Source: Muribaculaceae bacterium
GTDB lineage: Bacteria; Bacteroidota; Bacteroidia; Bacteroidales; Muribaculaceae
Length of the DNA stretch: 47,885 bases
Assembly: GCA_017454355.1 (NCBI GenBank)
Contig: JAFTDD010000037.1
Span: 1 to 47,885, forward strand
Direction: 5' to 3'
Below the pieces are notes generated by a model. It had not been told where the DNA came from, searched no databases, and saw only the letters and a list, made by a program, of their open reading frames with translations. Each line of letters opens with the position of its first letter. The stretch's first letter is position 1. The position numbers and the translations under genes are program-made. Of the stretch, positions 23,616-32,300 are shown one piece after another.

Positions 23616-26489
23616 CTACTCGGGCGTCATGGTGAGAGTAAGCACTCGGCCTGTGGCTATATATCGAGCGACGAAGTCGGTCACATCGGCCGGCGTGATG
23701 GCGTTGAGGGTGTCAAGGTAGGTGGCGTTGAAATCCATACCGTGCTTGACGTAGTTGTTAATCATCGCCATCCAATAGGTATTATCAGTGACATCCTCGT
23801 TGTGGACTTTGGTGAGATACTTCTTCACTTTGTCAAGAGCCTCGGCCGAAACGCCGTCACGCGCAACAGTTGAGATTGTTGCCTCAATGATGTCACGAGT
23901 TGCCGCTGCCGTACCGGCCTGCACGGTGACGTTGAGCGGCATGAAGATGACGGGGCCGTCATCACCGTTCTGGTCAGTGACCACGCTGCAGTGGGTGTCG
24001 ACATGATAGGTCCAACCGCGTTTCTCACGCAGTTCCTCGCGCAGGATATTGGTGACCAATTGACCGGAAATTTTGGCAAGCAGAGTGTTGCGCAGGTTAT
24101 AGGGGCAATCGCTTGTCCAGAAGTAATAGACCTTGTCTTGCGGATTCTCCATGTGACGGATCCAATAGTTGCGCTTGCTCGCCGGGAAGAGACGGTAGCC
24201 GATGTCGGCGGGGTGTTCGACACGTCCGCCACCGGGCAGCGAAGCGATATAGGTCTCAACGAGATTCTTAAGAGAGTCTGTGTCGAAGTCCCCCACGACA
24301 ATCACATTGAGGTCGCTCAAGTCGCTCATGCGGTCACGGTAAACGTCAAGGACAAAGTCGTAGTCCACTTGATCAATCTGCGGCAAAGTGAGACGCTCGG
24401 CGCCGAGCGGGTGTCCGTTAAAGACATTGGAGAAGATAGAGTCAGCAAACTCATACTTCGGGTCGTTGCCCTGACCGGCGATGCGGCTGCGGTTGCTCTC
24501 GAGATAGGCGGTGAACGAGCCTTCGTCCTTAACAGGGCGCGTCAACTTGAGGTGGAGTAACTGCATGGCAGTCTCAAGGTCAGTCCGCGAGCTACTGCCT
24601 TGGAAGCCTTCGCTCACCTTATTGACAAAGGTACGCATTTTCACGTCTTTTCCGGCTAAAACCTTCTTAAGGTCAGACGAGGAGAACTGTCCAAAACCTG
24701 ATGCGGCAATGACGCCATCCAGCGCCTTATAACTTGCCACGTGTTGCGGGTCATATCCTTGCGAGAATCCTCCACGCGATGTGCCGGCGATAACGACTTC
24801 GCCCGCCGTGATTGTGGTGGGCTTAATATAGACGTGAATACCATTGGACAGAGTCCAACAGGTAGCGTCAAACTCCGGCACGCGTTGCTCATCAACAATC
24901 TTGCCGGCACGGGGCAAAGAAGGAAGCAACTGCGAGGCCTTGAGGGTGTCAACATAGGCTTCGGTGGACGCATCGCGCCCCCGGTGGAAGGCATCGAGCA
25001 GAGCAGCCTCGGTGGGCAAAGCGGCGCGCTGTGCCTCGGGAGCGAATGTCACAAGAACAACGTTGCGGTCAGTGCCGCTGACAATGGAACGCAGATAGTT
25101 GTCAGCATCGGTGAGGGTCACTTGGCTGATAATGCGTTGCATAAGGCGATAGTTCTGCTCAATACTTGGCACAGGTTCACCGTCAAGGTAAGCGCGCACA
25201 AAGTCGCGGGCATATCGCGTATTAGTGTATTTGTCGCGCTCACGGTAGAACTTGTCAAGAGCGGCCTCATAGTCAAGTTGCGCACGACGCAATTCACCTT
25301 CTGTGAAACCGTGCTCAACAGCGCGACGCACTTCACGCGCGAGCCACGTCATGGCACTGCCGGACACAGAGGCGTCGCGAGCGGTAGCGAATAACTGCAG
25401 CGCTTGCTTTGTCTTGGAGAGCATATAGTTGCGGTCGGTGATCCCCACGTGGGTGACGGGTGAGCCGGGCTGCTTCACCACGTCTGCCATACGTTCGCGC
25501 AGCATTGCCACAACAATGGTGCGCACGTAGTCGTGTCGCAGGAATTCGACTGTGGGATTGAGCGCGTCGTCAAGGCCGTCGTGCTTGAACATGAGGCGCA
25601 CACTGGTGGTTGTTTGCTCCGGATCAGTCTCAACAATAGTGATAGCCTGCTCGTTGTCAGGCACAGCCACCGGGGTGACAGCGGGCGCGTTCTTTGGATT
25701 TTTCACTTTGCCGAAAAGTTTCTCTATTTGAGCAACAGTGCGATCTGCATCAATGTCACCCACAACGATGACACATTGGTTGGATGGGTGGTACCAACGC
25801 TTGTAGTAGTCGCGCAGCACTTTGTGTTTAAACGTCTTAACGACACTCATCAGGCCGATGGGTTGGCGCTGGCCATAGAGGCTGCCGGGATAGAGCCGCG
25901 GCAGGGCCTTGTCCAGAAAGCGGTAATTAGCGCCGGCACGATGGCGGTACTCCCCTTCTATCACGCCGCGCTCCTGGTCAATATCCTTGCCCTTGAGCAA
26001 GAGGTCGTGGCTCCAGTCGCTCAACACGAGCAAACATGTGTCGAGCGCGCCTTGTCGCGTGGTGGGCACGTTGCAGATGTTATAGACGGTCTCGTCAGTG
26101 CTCGTGTAGGCATTAAGGTTAGCGCCGAACTTAACGCCGATGCTCTCCATATAGTCAATGATTGCATTGCCGGGAAAGTGGCGCGTACCATTGAAACACA
26201 TGTGCTCCAAGAAGTGAGCCAAGCCTCGCTGACTTTCCAATTCCTGAATCGAACCCACACGCTGGGCGATGAAGAAGTCAGCGCGGTGCTCGGGGTAGTC
26301 GTTGTGGCGAACGTAGTAGGTGAGTCCGTTGGACAGGGTGCCGGTACGGAGGTCGGGATCGACGGGGACCGGTTCACGCATTTGGGCGGAGGCGGTTAGG
26401 GCGGCAGCAACTGCCAGTGCTGCGACAACCACAAAGCGGCTTGGCCACTTCGCGCCGCAAACAGTGAATAGATTGATAAAGTGTTTCAT
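23616..26489 (-). CDS. M16 family (pitrilysin-like) periplasmic peptidase
   Basis: A 957-residue zinc peptidase with two M16 halves. A signal peptide covers ~1-36 (VVAALAVAAALTASAQ). The inverted zinc motif HFLEH is at residues 92-96, with the distal glutamate in ERGVIEGEYRHRAG about 75 residues on. The second, non-catalytic half begins near residue 520. Family members degrade peptides in the periplasm. Part of the signal-peptide codons (26431-26450) matches the GCGGC palindrome repeat. It is the last gene of the TonB-DUF4876-DUF6850 operon, 20 bases after the DUF6850 gene, which suggests the imported or surface substrate is peptide-based; this is inference. Confidence 0.92.
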   Translation of the reverse strand: MKHFINLFTVCGAKWPSRFVVVAALAVAAALTASAQMREPVPVDPDLRTGTLSNGLTYYVRHNDYPEHRADFFIAQRVGSIQELESQRGLAHFLEHMCFNGTRHFPGNAIIDYMESIGVKFGANLNAYTSTDETVYNICNVPTTRQGALDTCLLVLSDWSHDLLLKGKDIDQERGVIEGEYRHRAGANYRFLDKALPRLYPGSLYGQRQPIGLMSVVKTFKHKVLRDYYKRWYHPSNQCVIVVGDIDADRTVAQIEKLFGKVKNPKNAPAVTPVAVPDNEQAITIVETDPEQTTTSVRLMFKHDGLDDALNPTVEFLRHDYVRTIVVAMLRERMADVVKQPGSPVTHVGITDRNYMLSKTKQALQLFATARDASVSGSAMTWLAREVRRAVEHGFTEGELRRAQLDYEAALDKFYRERDKYTNTRYARDFVRAYLDGEPVPSIEQNYRLMQRIISQVTLTDADNYLRSIVSGTDRNVVLVTFAPEAQRAALPTEAALLDAFHRGRDASTEAYVDTLKASQLLPSLPRAGKIVDEQRVPEFDATCWTLSNGIHVYIKPTTITAGEVVIAGTSRGGFSQGYDPQHVASYKALDGVIAASGFGQFSSSDLKKVLAGKDVKMRTFVNKVSEGFQGSSSRTDLETAMQLLHLKLTRPVKDEGSFTAYLESNRSRIAGQGNDPKYEFADSIFSNVFNGHPLGAERLTLPQIDQVDYDFVLDVYRDRMSDLSDLNVIVVGDFDTDSLKNLVETYIASLPGGGRVEHPADIGYRLFPASKRNYWIRHMENPQDKVYYFWTSDCPYNLRNTLLAKISGQLVTNILREELREKRGWTYHVDTHCSVVTDQNGDDGPVIFMPLNVTVQAGTAAATRDIIEATISTVARDGVSAEALDKVKKYLTKVHNEDVTDNTYWMAMINNYVKHGMDFNATYLDTLNAITPADVTDFVARYIATGRVLTLTMTPE

Positions 26490-26509
26490 ATTTAATTATA
26501 TTGATATTT

Positions 26510-28000
26510 TCAGAAAAGGAAACGTAGCGAGGCGTTGACGCTGTGGCTGGCTACATCATTGTAATGGAATCCGTGGCGGTAGGCTACGGTTCCCTCAATG
26601 GCAAACCGAGAGCCGATGGCGTGGGTGTGGCGCAGACCAACGGTCACAGCGGTTGCGCTATGGCTCATCACGTTGTGTCGCGCCATGAGTTGTCGTGACA
26701 AGCCGGCGAATTCGTCCTTGATTGTGGGCAGCAAGAGTTCATCGGCCGTGGGTGCAGCGATGCTGGCGCCAATGTTGAAGGCTGTAGTGTGACGCAGCGT
26801 GCTGAAGGCAGCCGTTAACTCGGCTGCGGTGGAAATGCGGTTAACCAATTGGCGGCATTGCGGATCAAGGTAGATGACGTTCAAGTGATCATACCAGGCT
26901 GCGGCACGCGCAGTGAGTCTCCATCGCCCGATAAAATGGCTGTACACACCACGCAGGGTGACCGCAGCGCGGTTCTCACGATAGAGAGACAACGACCCAA
27001 TCTCGGGATAAACGCCGGCCGCCGCATCGCCAAAGACGTTTTCCGCACCCAATCGGCGAGATAGGTGCGCTCCGGCTACAACGCCCCATCTTGACTGCAG
27101 CCAACCACATTCGACATCGGCTCGATTGAGAGTAACGTTGGCCATCGGCAACTTGTTGAGAGATGTGATCACGTTATCAACGCTCATGCGCGAAAGGCGA
27201 ACCGCCGCCCATAGGCCATGAATATTCTGCGGGGTCAATGTGGCAACAACTTGCCATCGATGCCCACGATAATAGGTTGAATAACCGGTGCCGCCAAAAC
27301 GACCGTAATCCGTAACAAGTCCGGTGAGGTGGAATAATTTGTCATTGCCCATCTCACTATAGAAGGTCACATCGTTGGTTTGCTTGTAACGATTGAAACC
27401 GATGGCCAGCGAGAGGCGACATTGGCGCAAGTCAACTCCACCACCAACGGACAAGTCGAGGTTGGCTGTAACATTGCGCGGTCGCGGATCGACACGACGA
27501 TAGTATTGGCCTGCCTCATAGGCGAGAGTCGCGCCATAATGCCACCTGCCGCTATGGCCGGCATATCCGCCCATAAAGGCGTAGCGCTCGCCGTACATCG
27601 TGCCCGTTGGCACGCTGTCGGCCAGAAGATATGGCGACACAACGTCAATATCGCTCGTCTCATTCCATCTCATTCCCTTTACTGTGGCATTGTCGTATCG
27701 AGCACTTCCCCACAACGTGCTCGCACGGTGGTGAAGATAGGTGGAGGCAAGGAACGAAAACGTCTGCTCGCGATTTCCGCGGCGCGCGTCAATCGGCTCG
27801 TCCTCGTGGCGCAAGGCATAGTGGCCGCCAACGGCACTTAGCGCGCTATCACGCCGCTGTTCCATCGCCACGGGGCTATGCCAAGTCGTTTCGAGCAGCG
27901 AACGCGGCGACACGTCATCGTCGTTCACGCGGTTAACAACGCCGGCCACGGCTCTAAAGCCACAAATTGCCAATATGAGCGTTATAACTGTTTGTTTCAC
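26510..28000 (-). CDS. DUF6850 family outer-membrane beta-barrel protein
   Basis: A 496-residue protein with a signal peptide (MKQTVITLILAICGFRAVA). It then has many alternating amphipathic strands rich in Tyr, Trp, Arg and Gly, and ends in aromatic FLF, all typical of outer-membrane barrels. I match it to DUF6850 by overall pattern and by its place next to DUF4876. No enzyme motif is seen. It overlaps nothing: 24 bases after the DUF4876 gene and 20 bases before the M16 gene. It probably acts with the TonB receptor and the lipoprotein on the cell surface; the function is unknown. Confidence 0.72.
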   Translation of the reverse strand: MKQTVITLILAICGFRAVAGVVNRVNDDDVSPRSLLETTWHSPVAMEQRRDSALSAVGGHYALRHEDEPIDARRGNREQTFSFLASTYLHHRASTLWGSARYDNATVKGMRWNETSDIDVVSPYLLADSVPTGTMYGERYAFMGGYAGHSGRWHYGATLAYEAGQYYRRVDPRPRNVTANLDLSVGGGVDLRQCRLSLAIGFNRYKQTNDVTFYSEMGNDKLFHLTGLVTDYGRFGGTGYSTYYRGHRWQVVATLTPQNIHGLWAAVRLSRMSVDNVITSLNKLPMANVTLNRADVECGWLQSRWGVVAGAHLSRRLGAENVFGDAAAGVYPEIGSLSLYRENRAAVTLRGVYSHFIGRWRLTARAAAWYDHLNVIYLDPQCRQLVNRISTAAELTAAFSTLRHTTAFNIGASIAAPTADELLLPTIKDEFAGLSRQLMARHNVMSHSATAVTVGLRHTHAIGSRFAIEGTVAYRHGFHYNDVASHSVNASLRFLF

Positions 28001-28024
28001 GTCGTTAATCGTTAGTGGTCATTG

Positions 28025-29296
28025 TTATTTGGCCACCACGCCATCCCATGTGATGGTGGTGCAAGGCGTGCCGTTAACATCAATTGCTGTTCCCTGCCGC
28101 TCAATCTCACTGGGCACGCAGTAGGGGTTGAAATCTTCAGTGCTGTTGTCGGTATCCTTGAGCACCGGACGGCCGTCCTTGAGATATAGCATCTTGCGGC
28201 GAACGCTATGGAAATAGCGGCTCTTGTCCTTGTCCATCGTGCCGCAATAGGTCCATCCGCGGTCGAGTTCGGGCGACGTTACATTCCAAGCATATTTTGC
28301 CTCGACGCTGCAATTTACCGCGTCAACAATCCACTTGTTGGGCAACTTATAACTCGTTTGAGACATAGGGAACGTGCCGGCGGCCACCATCATAACGTAC
28401 TCATAGGTATAGCGGTTCTCGGCAAGATAAGAGTCTTTGTCCACCGGTATGCGTGCAAGAGCATAGGCACGGAAACCGCGGTTATGCAATAGGAAGAATG
28501 ATTGGGTGTAGCAATACCACTTGTCGAGGTTCGGCACTGTGGGGCCGTCAATATCGAGATGAGCCGGCTGGCTTGACACATCGAACCACTCAAAGTCGGC
28601 ACCGCTCAAGTCAAACGAGTTTGGGTTTGCCACGCGGTGGTCAATACCGGTGTCGGCGAGCAAGAGGCTGCCGCCCGGCTCAACCGGGTAATCCCTGCCA
28701 CTACCGGGAATGGTGTAGATGGCTTGTACTGTCATGTGAGTTGACATAATGTCAGGCGTGTAGTCATACTTCTCGGTAGTAAGGAATTTTGACTCGACAA
28801 ACGTCAAGCCGTCAGCATAGAGCACATGATCGGTGTTGTTGTAAATTTTCACGTAGTCGTCGCCATAATATTGGTTACCGCTGCCTTGCAATGTGCCGGT
28901 AAAGAAAATCTCCTGGATAATGAAATCATCACTCAAGCGGTTCTCGTATGCGGTCATTGCAACCGTGTGCGCTTGCTCTCCCACTTGAACCGACTGCACG
29001 TAACCGCACACGTGGCGCGTCACGCCGTCACTGACAACATCGGCATCGTAACTCACATCATAGAGTCCGGTCTTGAGTCTCACATCCCCCAATGCGCTAT
29101 AGACAGTTTTGGCGCCGCTCGACACGTCGCGCACCTCAATCTTCTCGTTGCTAATCTCGCCGGTCACGTTGGCCGGCAAAGAGATAGCCACCGGCAAGGC
29201 ATATCGCTCAATTGCGTTATTGTCGAGTTTGTCGTCACAGCCACCGGCGGTTAAAACAACGGCCACGGCCATCAGTAATTTAAAATTTATCTTCAT
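28025..29296 (-). CDS. DUF4876 surface lipoprotein
   Basis: A 423-residue protein with a lipoprotein signal (MKINFKLLMAVAVVLTAGGC, Cys20). The N-terminal ~110 residues look like an Ig/FN3-type sandwich (VAISLPANVTGEISNEKIEV). The middle resembles a lamin-tail-like fold (DDFIIQEIFFTGT, DDYVKIYNNTD, LYADGL, VEPGGSLLLAD). This arrangement matches DUF4876. It is probably anchored in the outer membrane and exposed at the surface, as the substrate-binding partner of the TonB receptor gene 54 bases upstream. A covarying hairpin lies in that gap. Confidence 0.75.
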   Translation of the reverse strand: MKINFKLLMAVAVVLTAGGCDDKLDNNAIERYALPVAISLPANVTGEISNEKIEVRDVSSGAKTVYSALGDVRLKTGLYDVSYDADVVSDGVTRHVCGYVQSVQVGEQAHTVAMTAYENRLSDDFIIQEIFFTGTLQGSGNQYYGDDYVKIYNNTDHVLYADGLTFVESKFLTTEKYDYTPDIMSTHMTVQAIYTIPGSGRDYPVEPGGSLLLADTGIDHRVANPNSFDLSGADFEWFDVSSQPAHLDIDGPTVPNLDKWYCYTQSFFLLHNRGFRAYALARIPVDKDSYLAENRYTYEYVMMVAAGTFPMSQTSYKLPNKWIVDAVNCSVEAKYAWNVTSPELDRGWTYCGTMDKDKSRYFHSVRRKMLYLKDGRPVLKDTDNSTEDFNPYCVPSEIERQGTAIDVNGTPCTTITWDGVVAK

Positions 29297-29315
29297 TTAA
29301 AAATCAAGTTTTTCT

Positions 29316-29350
29316 GTTTTGTAATGCGGGACGAAGTCTCGTGAGTAACG
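29316..29350. repeat. GACGAAGTC hairpin element
   Basis: GTTTTGTAATG precedes a hairpin CGGGAC-gaa-GTCTCG, then TGAGTAACG. A second copy at 43657-43696 has CAAGAC-gaa-GTCTTG. The arm differences keep the stem paired. This copy lies in the operon between the TonB receptor and DUF4876 genes. Confidence 0.65.
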
Positions 29351-32143
29351 TTATAGTGTGAAATTCAACTCCATGCCAAAGTAAGGGTCACTCGTGCGGC
29401 GTATCTTGAGACCATTGCTCGTATAGTCGGGCAAATAATCAATAAGTCGGTTAGCGAAAACCGCGATTTTCAGCCATTTGCCCACCTGTTTAGTTGCCTT
29501 GAGGTTGACATAAAGCGCCATCGGAACCGTTTGCCGGTTGAACGACGCCGGGTTATAAGTTCTAACAAGCGATTGCAGCACGGCATCTGCCTGAGCCGTT
29601 TCATCGTAGGGGTGCAACTGCCCGTCGGCCACGTCGAGGTAACTCACCGGTACACCGTTCTGCCACAGTTTGCGAGTGGTCACAAACCACATGCACTGCA
29701 CACTGGTGGAGAATATCAGCCCCCAACGCTTAATCTGAGTGTCAAACATGAAGTTGGTATTAAACTGGTCATTCACCCGACCGTCAACGTAGTCATAGCG
29801 GCCAATGTAACTATCGGCCACGCGACGACCGTCAATAACCTCACTAACCGGGTCATAGAGCATCATCGAGTTGCTGTAAGTGGAATGGAACCACGCGCCG
29901 GTGACGGTGAGCGCCGTGGCTAACGGCCGCCAGCGCGCTGTGGCCAGCGTAAACTCGATGCCCTGCTTGTTGAGGCGGCTGCCGTTGGATGCCATGCGAT
30001 AGCCGTCAAGTTCGCTGACGGCCTCGCTTGGCAGTCCATCAAGCGCGGGTGGCGCCGTGAGCGAGGCCGGGTCGATGGCACTCACGTCATAGCGGGTGTA
30101 AGAGTACGGGTGATATACAGCCGTATAGCGATAGCCGTCGCTCATACGCTCGTTAAAGTAAGTGATAGAAAGCGTGTTCTTGCCAAACGAGGCGCCCAAT
30201 CTCACCTCCCACTTGCTGTTGCGGGCCGCACGCAAGTCGTAGTTGGTCACATCGTCAATATAGGTGCGCAGGCTGATACGGCTACGACCGGCGGGGTCGT
30301 TCACATCGTAGTAATTGAGTTGGATAAAATCGCTGTAATGAGCCTGAGGAAAGAGATAGGCAATAGTAGGCATCTTGGTCGTCAAGCCATATCCTCCGGC
30401 CAAATGCAGTTTGAGTTGCCGCTCCCCCACCGTGATGGGCGGAAACTCCCACTTGAGATTGAAGCGCGGGTCAAGATAAAGTTTACCGGCAAGCGTATAG
30501 CGGCTATCCAATCCTGCGAGACCGATGGAGCGCAACCCGGCCTGCAACTGCAGTGTGTGCGAACCGATGCGAGCGCTCATGTCGTCTTCGACGAATGCCG
30601 ACACAACGTTCAGCGACGGAATGTCGCTAAAGGCTCGCGGACGCGTCGTCCACGACGCACTGAGCGGTCGTTCAAGGTCATAGACCTGCCCGCGGCCGTA
30701 ATTCTTGGAGAAATTACATTCCACGCCCACCTTATACTTATTATGGAGTGTCGTGGTGCCGGCCTCACCCTCTGCTTTAGCCTTGACAAAGATATTGACC
30801 GGGCGGCCATCGTTAGTGTAGTCAGCGATATACTCACTCAACAAGTAGCGTCCATCGTGCTCGCCGGCTTCCATAGTGGTGGGCGCAACACTGGCGCGCT
30901 GCGGCGACACCTGGCGACGCCGTGTGAGCCGGTCGCTCTGATAACTCACGCTGGTGTTGACGTTGATGTGGTTGAGCCAGCGGTAGCGTGTCAAGCGCAG
31001 GTTCAAGTCGCTTGTCAAAGCGACCCGGTTATAACTGCTGCGATACTCGTTGATGCGGTTATAACTCAAGTCGGGGTCTGTCTTGCTATTGTCAAACGAA
31101 CCTGTATAGTCCACACCAACGACCCAGCCGGTTTGCAACGCGGGGCGATTCCAACGCATGTTAAGACGTGTCGAGAGCGTCAATCGCTTGTAATTCTCAA
31201 GATTGTTGCGTGGATCCACTTTACTGTCGAGGTAACTGCCGTCCACGTTCATCACATGGTCCCGTGTTCCCAAGTTGAAACCTTTACCAATACTCACAAG
31301 TTTACTGTATTCGTCGGCCTTGAAGCGCGCCGTGAGCGGCGTGGCGCGGCGGATGCGTTTGATGTTCACCATACCGCTTGTTAGGTTGCCATACTCGGCG
31401 CTGGGGATACCGCGCACGACCTCCACGCTCTCGATGTTGTCGGTGCTGATGGTGCGCATATCAACACCGCGGTTGGTAATATCGCGCTTGCCCTCTGGGT
31501 CGGTGCTACTGCTACCTGGCACGCTCTGCAGGTTGGCATCGCCGTTGACGGGTGCCCCGTCAACAACAAATAACGTGCCGAGCGACGAGATGGTGTAGTC
31601 ACTCCCCTCGGTCGCTTGGCCGTTGGCACCCAGTGTGCCGGTTTCCCGCAGTTTGATGGTGTTGGCGCTACCCATGTCAGGCGTATGGCTCACGTTGCCG
31701 GGCAGGAGTTCAAGCAGGTCGGTGAAACTGGTGGGTTGCAGGTGACTCATCGCGTCGCGGTCAATGCGGCTGCTCGACGACAGACCGGCACCTTCGGTGG
31801 CGGTAATCACAACTTCGTCGAGTAATTGCGAGTCCTCCTGAATTGTGATTGTCACATCGGCATCAGCATTGACTGTTACTTTAATTGTCGCCGGTTTATA
31901 TCCAACGTATGAAGCCTTTAACTCATAAGTGCCCGAACTGAGTTCAAAGAAAAAGCGACCATTGGCATCGGTGGCCGTCGCCACTCCTCCGGGATGGACA
32001 GTGACCGTGGCAAAGGGCACACCGTCACCGGTGGCGGCGTCGCGCACCGTGCCGCGCACTGTCGCAGCCACGGCTCCAATAGTCGTCGTTATCGTCATCA
32101 ACAGCAGCACCCAATGCCGCTTGATTGTTAAGTTCCTATCCAT
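29351..32143 (-). CDS. TonB-dependent outer-membrane receptor
   Basis: A 930-residue receptor. After a signal peptide (~1-26) comes a carboxypeptidase-regulatory-like domain (VRGTVRDAATGDGVPFATVTV, ~27-110), a TonB-box-like LDEVVITATEG, the plug (LQPTSFTDLLELLPGNV; NIESVEVVRGIPSAEYG), and a 22-strand barrel ending in MELNFTL. The start is the ATG giving MDRNLTIKRHW; upstream in-frame codons read through the promoter. It imports an unknown ligand with TonB energy. No SusD partner is present; instead it heads an operon with DUF4876, DUF6850 and M16 genes, so it is not a standard glycan-utilisation pair. Confidence 0.93.
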   Translation of the reverse strand: MDRNLTIKRHWVLLLMTITTTIGAVAATVRGTVRDAATGDGVPFATVTVHPGGVATATDANGRFFFELSSGTYELKASYVGYKPATIKVTVNADADVTITIQEDSQLLDEVVITATEGAGLSSSSRIDRDAMSHLQPTSFTDLLELLPGNVSHTPDMGSANTIKLRETGTLGANGQATEGSDYTISSLGTLFVVDGAPVNGDANLQSVPGSSSTDPEGKRDITNRGVDMRTISTDNIESVEVVRGIPSAEYGNLTSGMVNIKRIRRATPLTARFKADEYSKLVSIGKGFNLGTRDHVMNVDGSYLDSKVDPRNNLENYKRLTLSTRLNMRWNRPALQTGWVVGVDYTGSFDNSKTDPDLSYNRINEYRSSYNRVALTSDLNLRLTRYRWLNHINVNTSVSYQSDRLTRRRQVSPQRASVAPTTMEAGEHDGRYLLSEYIADYTNDGRPVNIFVKAKAEGEAGTTTLHNKYKVGVECNFSKNYGRGQVYDLERPLSASWTTRPRAFSDIPSLNVVSAFVEDDMSARIGSHTLQLQAGLRSIGLAGLDSRYTLAGKLYLDPRFNLKWEFPPITVGERQLKLHLAGGYGLTTKMPTIAYLFPQAHYSDFIQLNYYDVNDPAGRSRISLRTYIDDVTNYDLRAARNSKWEVRLGASFGKNTLSITYFNERMSDGYRYTAVYHPYSYTRYDVSAIDPASLTAPPALDGLPSEAVSELDGYRMASNGSRLNKQGIEFTLATARWRPLATALTVTGAWFHSTYSNSMMLYDPVSEVIDGRRVADSYIGRYDYVDGRVNDQFNTNFMFDTQIKRWGLIFSTSVQCMWFVTTRKLWQNGVPVSYLDVADGQLHPYDETAQADAVLQSLVRTYNPASFNRQTVPMALYVNLKATKQVGKWLKIAVFANRLIDYLPDYTSNGLKIRRTSDPYFGMELNFTL

Positions 32144-32151
32144 TTCGCCTG

Positions 32152-32159
32152 CAAAATTA
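32152..32159 (-). promoter_or_regulatory. -7 promoter box of the TonB receptor operon
   Basis: The minus strand reads TAATTTTG, only 8 bases before the ATG at 32143; ATTG at 20-base spacing may be the -33 element. The expected transcript start is within a few bases of the ATG, giving an almost leaderless mRNA. Confidence 0.6.
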
Positions 32160-32231
32160 CTACCATTATTCGGTATGCACAATAACCAATCGGGGGGATA
32201 TGACATTGGCTTTTTCACCAAATTTTGCGAT

Positions 32232-32261
32232 TTTGCATACTACCGAAATGCAGTAATTTTG
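32232..32261 (+). promoter_or_regulatory. Promoter of the secreted propeller gene
   Basis: TTTG (32232-32235), 18-base spacer, TAATTTTG (32254-32261). The ATG at 32301 is 39 bases downstream. Confidence 0.7.
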
Positions 32262-32300
32262 CCGTCGAAAATACAAATCATACTAAATTCGTCAAAATTT

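Noticed and set aside
25018-25040. Further GCGGC repeat copies in coding DNA (also near 40622)
   Set aside because: Only short CAAAGCGGC matches without the palindrome; expected by chance at this GC content.
30110-31384. 424-codon open frame antisense to the TonB receptor
   Set aside because: It is entirely inside a well-supported receptor gene and has no recognisable domain.
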